64,000 nt of DNA from Actinernus sp. WN-2022. Taxonomy: Eukaryota > Cnidaria > Anthozoa > Actiniaria > Actinernidae. The translations under genes and the position numbers were made by a program. Shown piece after piece: positions 63,417 through 64,000 of the stretch (positions are counted from its first letter, which is position 1; every line of letters begins with the position of its first letter). The notes beneath the pieces were generated by a model. It did not search any database. It saw only the letters and a program-made list of their open reading frames with translations, and was not told the origin of the DNA. The stretch lies in the NCBI GenBank assembly GCA_030867875.1, contig JAOWCC010000744.1, forward strand, positions 930,001 to 994,000, read 5' to 3'.

Positions 63417-64000
63417 CTGCGAAGATGATGAAATCAACAGTTAACTCTCTAGATGAAGGAGCGAGTGTATAAAAAAGCTTAAGGAGCCTACAGCGTATGA
63501 CAAGTTCCAAATTCCTATCTATAAGGTTTGTTTCCTAAGAATAAGGAACTGGATCATTAATCACTTATTTTATAAGCTGTTCTGGCACTCAAGCCTTCAA
63601 ATGCTGTGCAAATATAAAAGCAACTAGCACAGCATTAATGTTTGTCTTCTTGAAATGTGGAATCTTAATACGAAAGTTTATCAGTGTTACATGTTAATAC
63701 TAAATAGTAAATAAGTTGCTTTTTTCTTTTTATCTATTAGGCTGAATTTCAGATAACAGCAACCAAACTTTCCGGTTAGTACCCTAATTCTAGGCCATTT
63801 ATAGGCCTGGAGAATACCATCGAAAAACAACAACAAATGTACCAGTAATAGTTACTTACAGTAGTAGTAGAGTCGCTCCAACAGCGGTGTTGACAATTTA
63901 GATAAATTTAACTAAATTAGTTAACTATTTAGTTGATGTCACCTAAATTAGTGCAACCGCAAGACCTACGGTCATAGGGAAATCAGGGGGGTTGAACATA
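63417..64000. other. Right edge, possibly an intron of the minus-strand gene
   Basis: No exon with clear splice sites was recognised. AAATTTAACTAAATTAGTTAAC-like words repeat near 63900-63950 and make a small inverted repeat. Confidence 0.35.

Overview
The window looks like repeat-dense intergenic DNA from an animal genome, most likely an anthozoan cnidarian of the stony-coral or anemone type. This is an inference. It rests on RING/B-box and NHL gene remnants, GT-AG introns, and a mix of CR1/L2-like LINEs, a BEL/Pao element, another LTR-retrotransposon integrase, a Polinton-type DNA polymerase relic, a tRNA-like SINE and many short TIR elements with TA or TTAA target duplications. Nothing bacterial (operons, ribosome binding sites, CRISPR) is visible. 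Most long open frames are satellite arrays whose unit lacks stops; they are not genes.

Layout. 1-5.4 kb: a LINE 3' end, a TA-flanked TIR element, a 157-bp tandem repeat and a decayed LINE on the minus strand. 5.7-8 kb: 28 units of a 74-bp satellite ending at an inverted repeat. 9.6-11.4 kb: 13 units of a 139-bp satellite. 12-15.3 kb: LINE endonuclease fragments around a 5'-truncated BEL/Pao element, then a foldback element. 16.3-21.8 kb: a tandem duplication of about 3 kb full of small elements. 22.9-24.6 kb: an integrase pseudogene cut by a TTAA-flanked element. 25.0-25.6 kb: a protein-primed-type DNA polymerase B relic. 26.4-27.9 kb: 48 units of a 31-bp satellite. 28-32 kb: several hairpin-bearing MITEs.

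33.1-38 kb holds the only host-like locus of any length: a RING/B-box/coiled-coil exon broken by one stop and two frameshifts, a 3-kb repeat-filled interval, and an intact NHL-repeat exon. 38.5-43.5 kb is AT-rich and without recognised genes. 43.6-46.8 kb is a 61-bp-type satellite in alternating subfamily blocks. 47.3-48.8 kb contains nested MITEs and a tRNA-like SINE.

49.1-55.0 kb is the most interesting part. A LINE ORF1 is split by a 5,140-bp element with perfect 17-bp terminal inverted repeats and a 2-bp TC duplication; taking the element out puts the two ORF1 halves back in one frame. The insert has two nested sets of subterminal repeats, a 0.4-kb palindromic element, and a two-exon open frame with matching splice phase that I cannot assign to a family. 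56-64 kb has another LINE 3' end, a 7-bp-TSD MITE, a TIR element holding about 19 copies of a 78/79-bp CCAAT-rich repeat, a large nested TIR element, and a probable terminal exon on the minus strand that runs off toward the right edge.

A theme that recurs: several satellite arrays lie inside or directly beside inverted-repeat elements, which suggests that TE ends seeded them. Coordinates of ORFs and TIRs were read from the sequence; family names come from motif recognition by eye without any database search.
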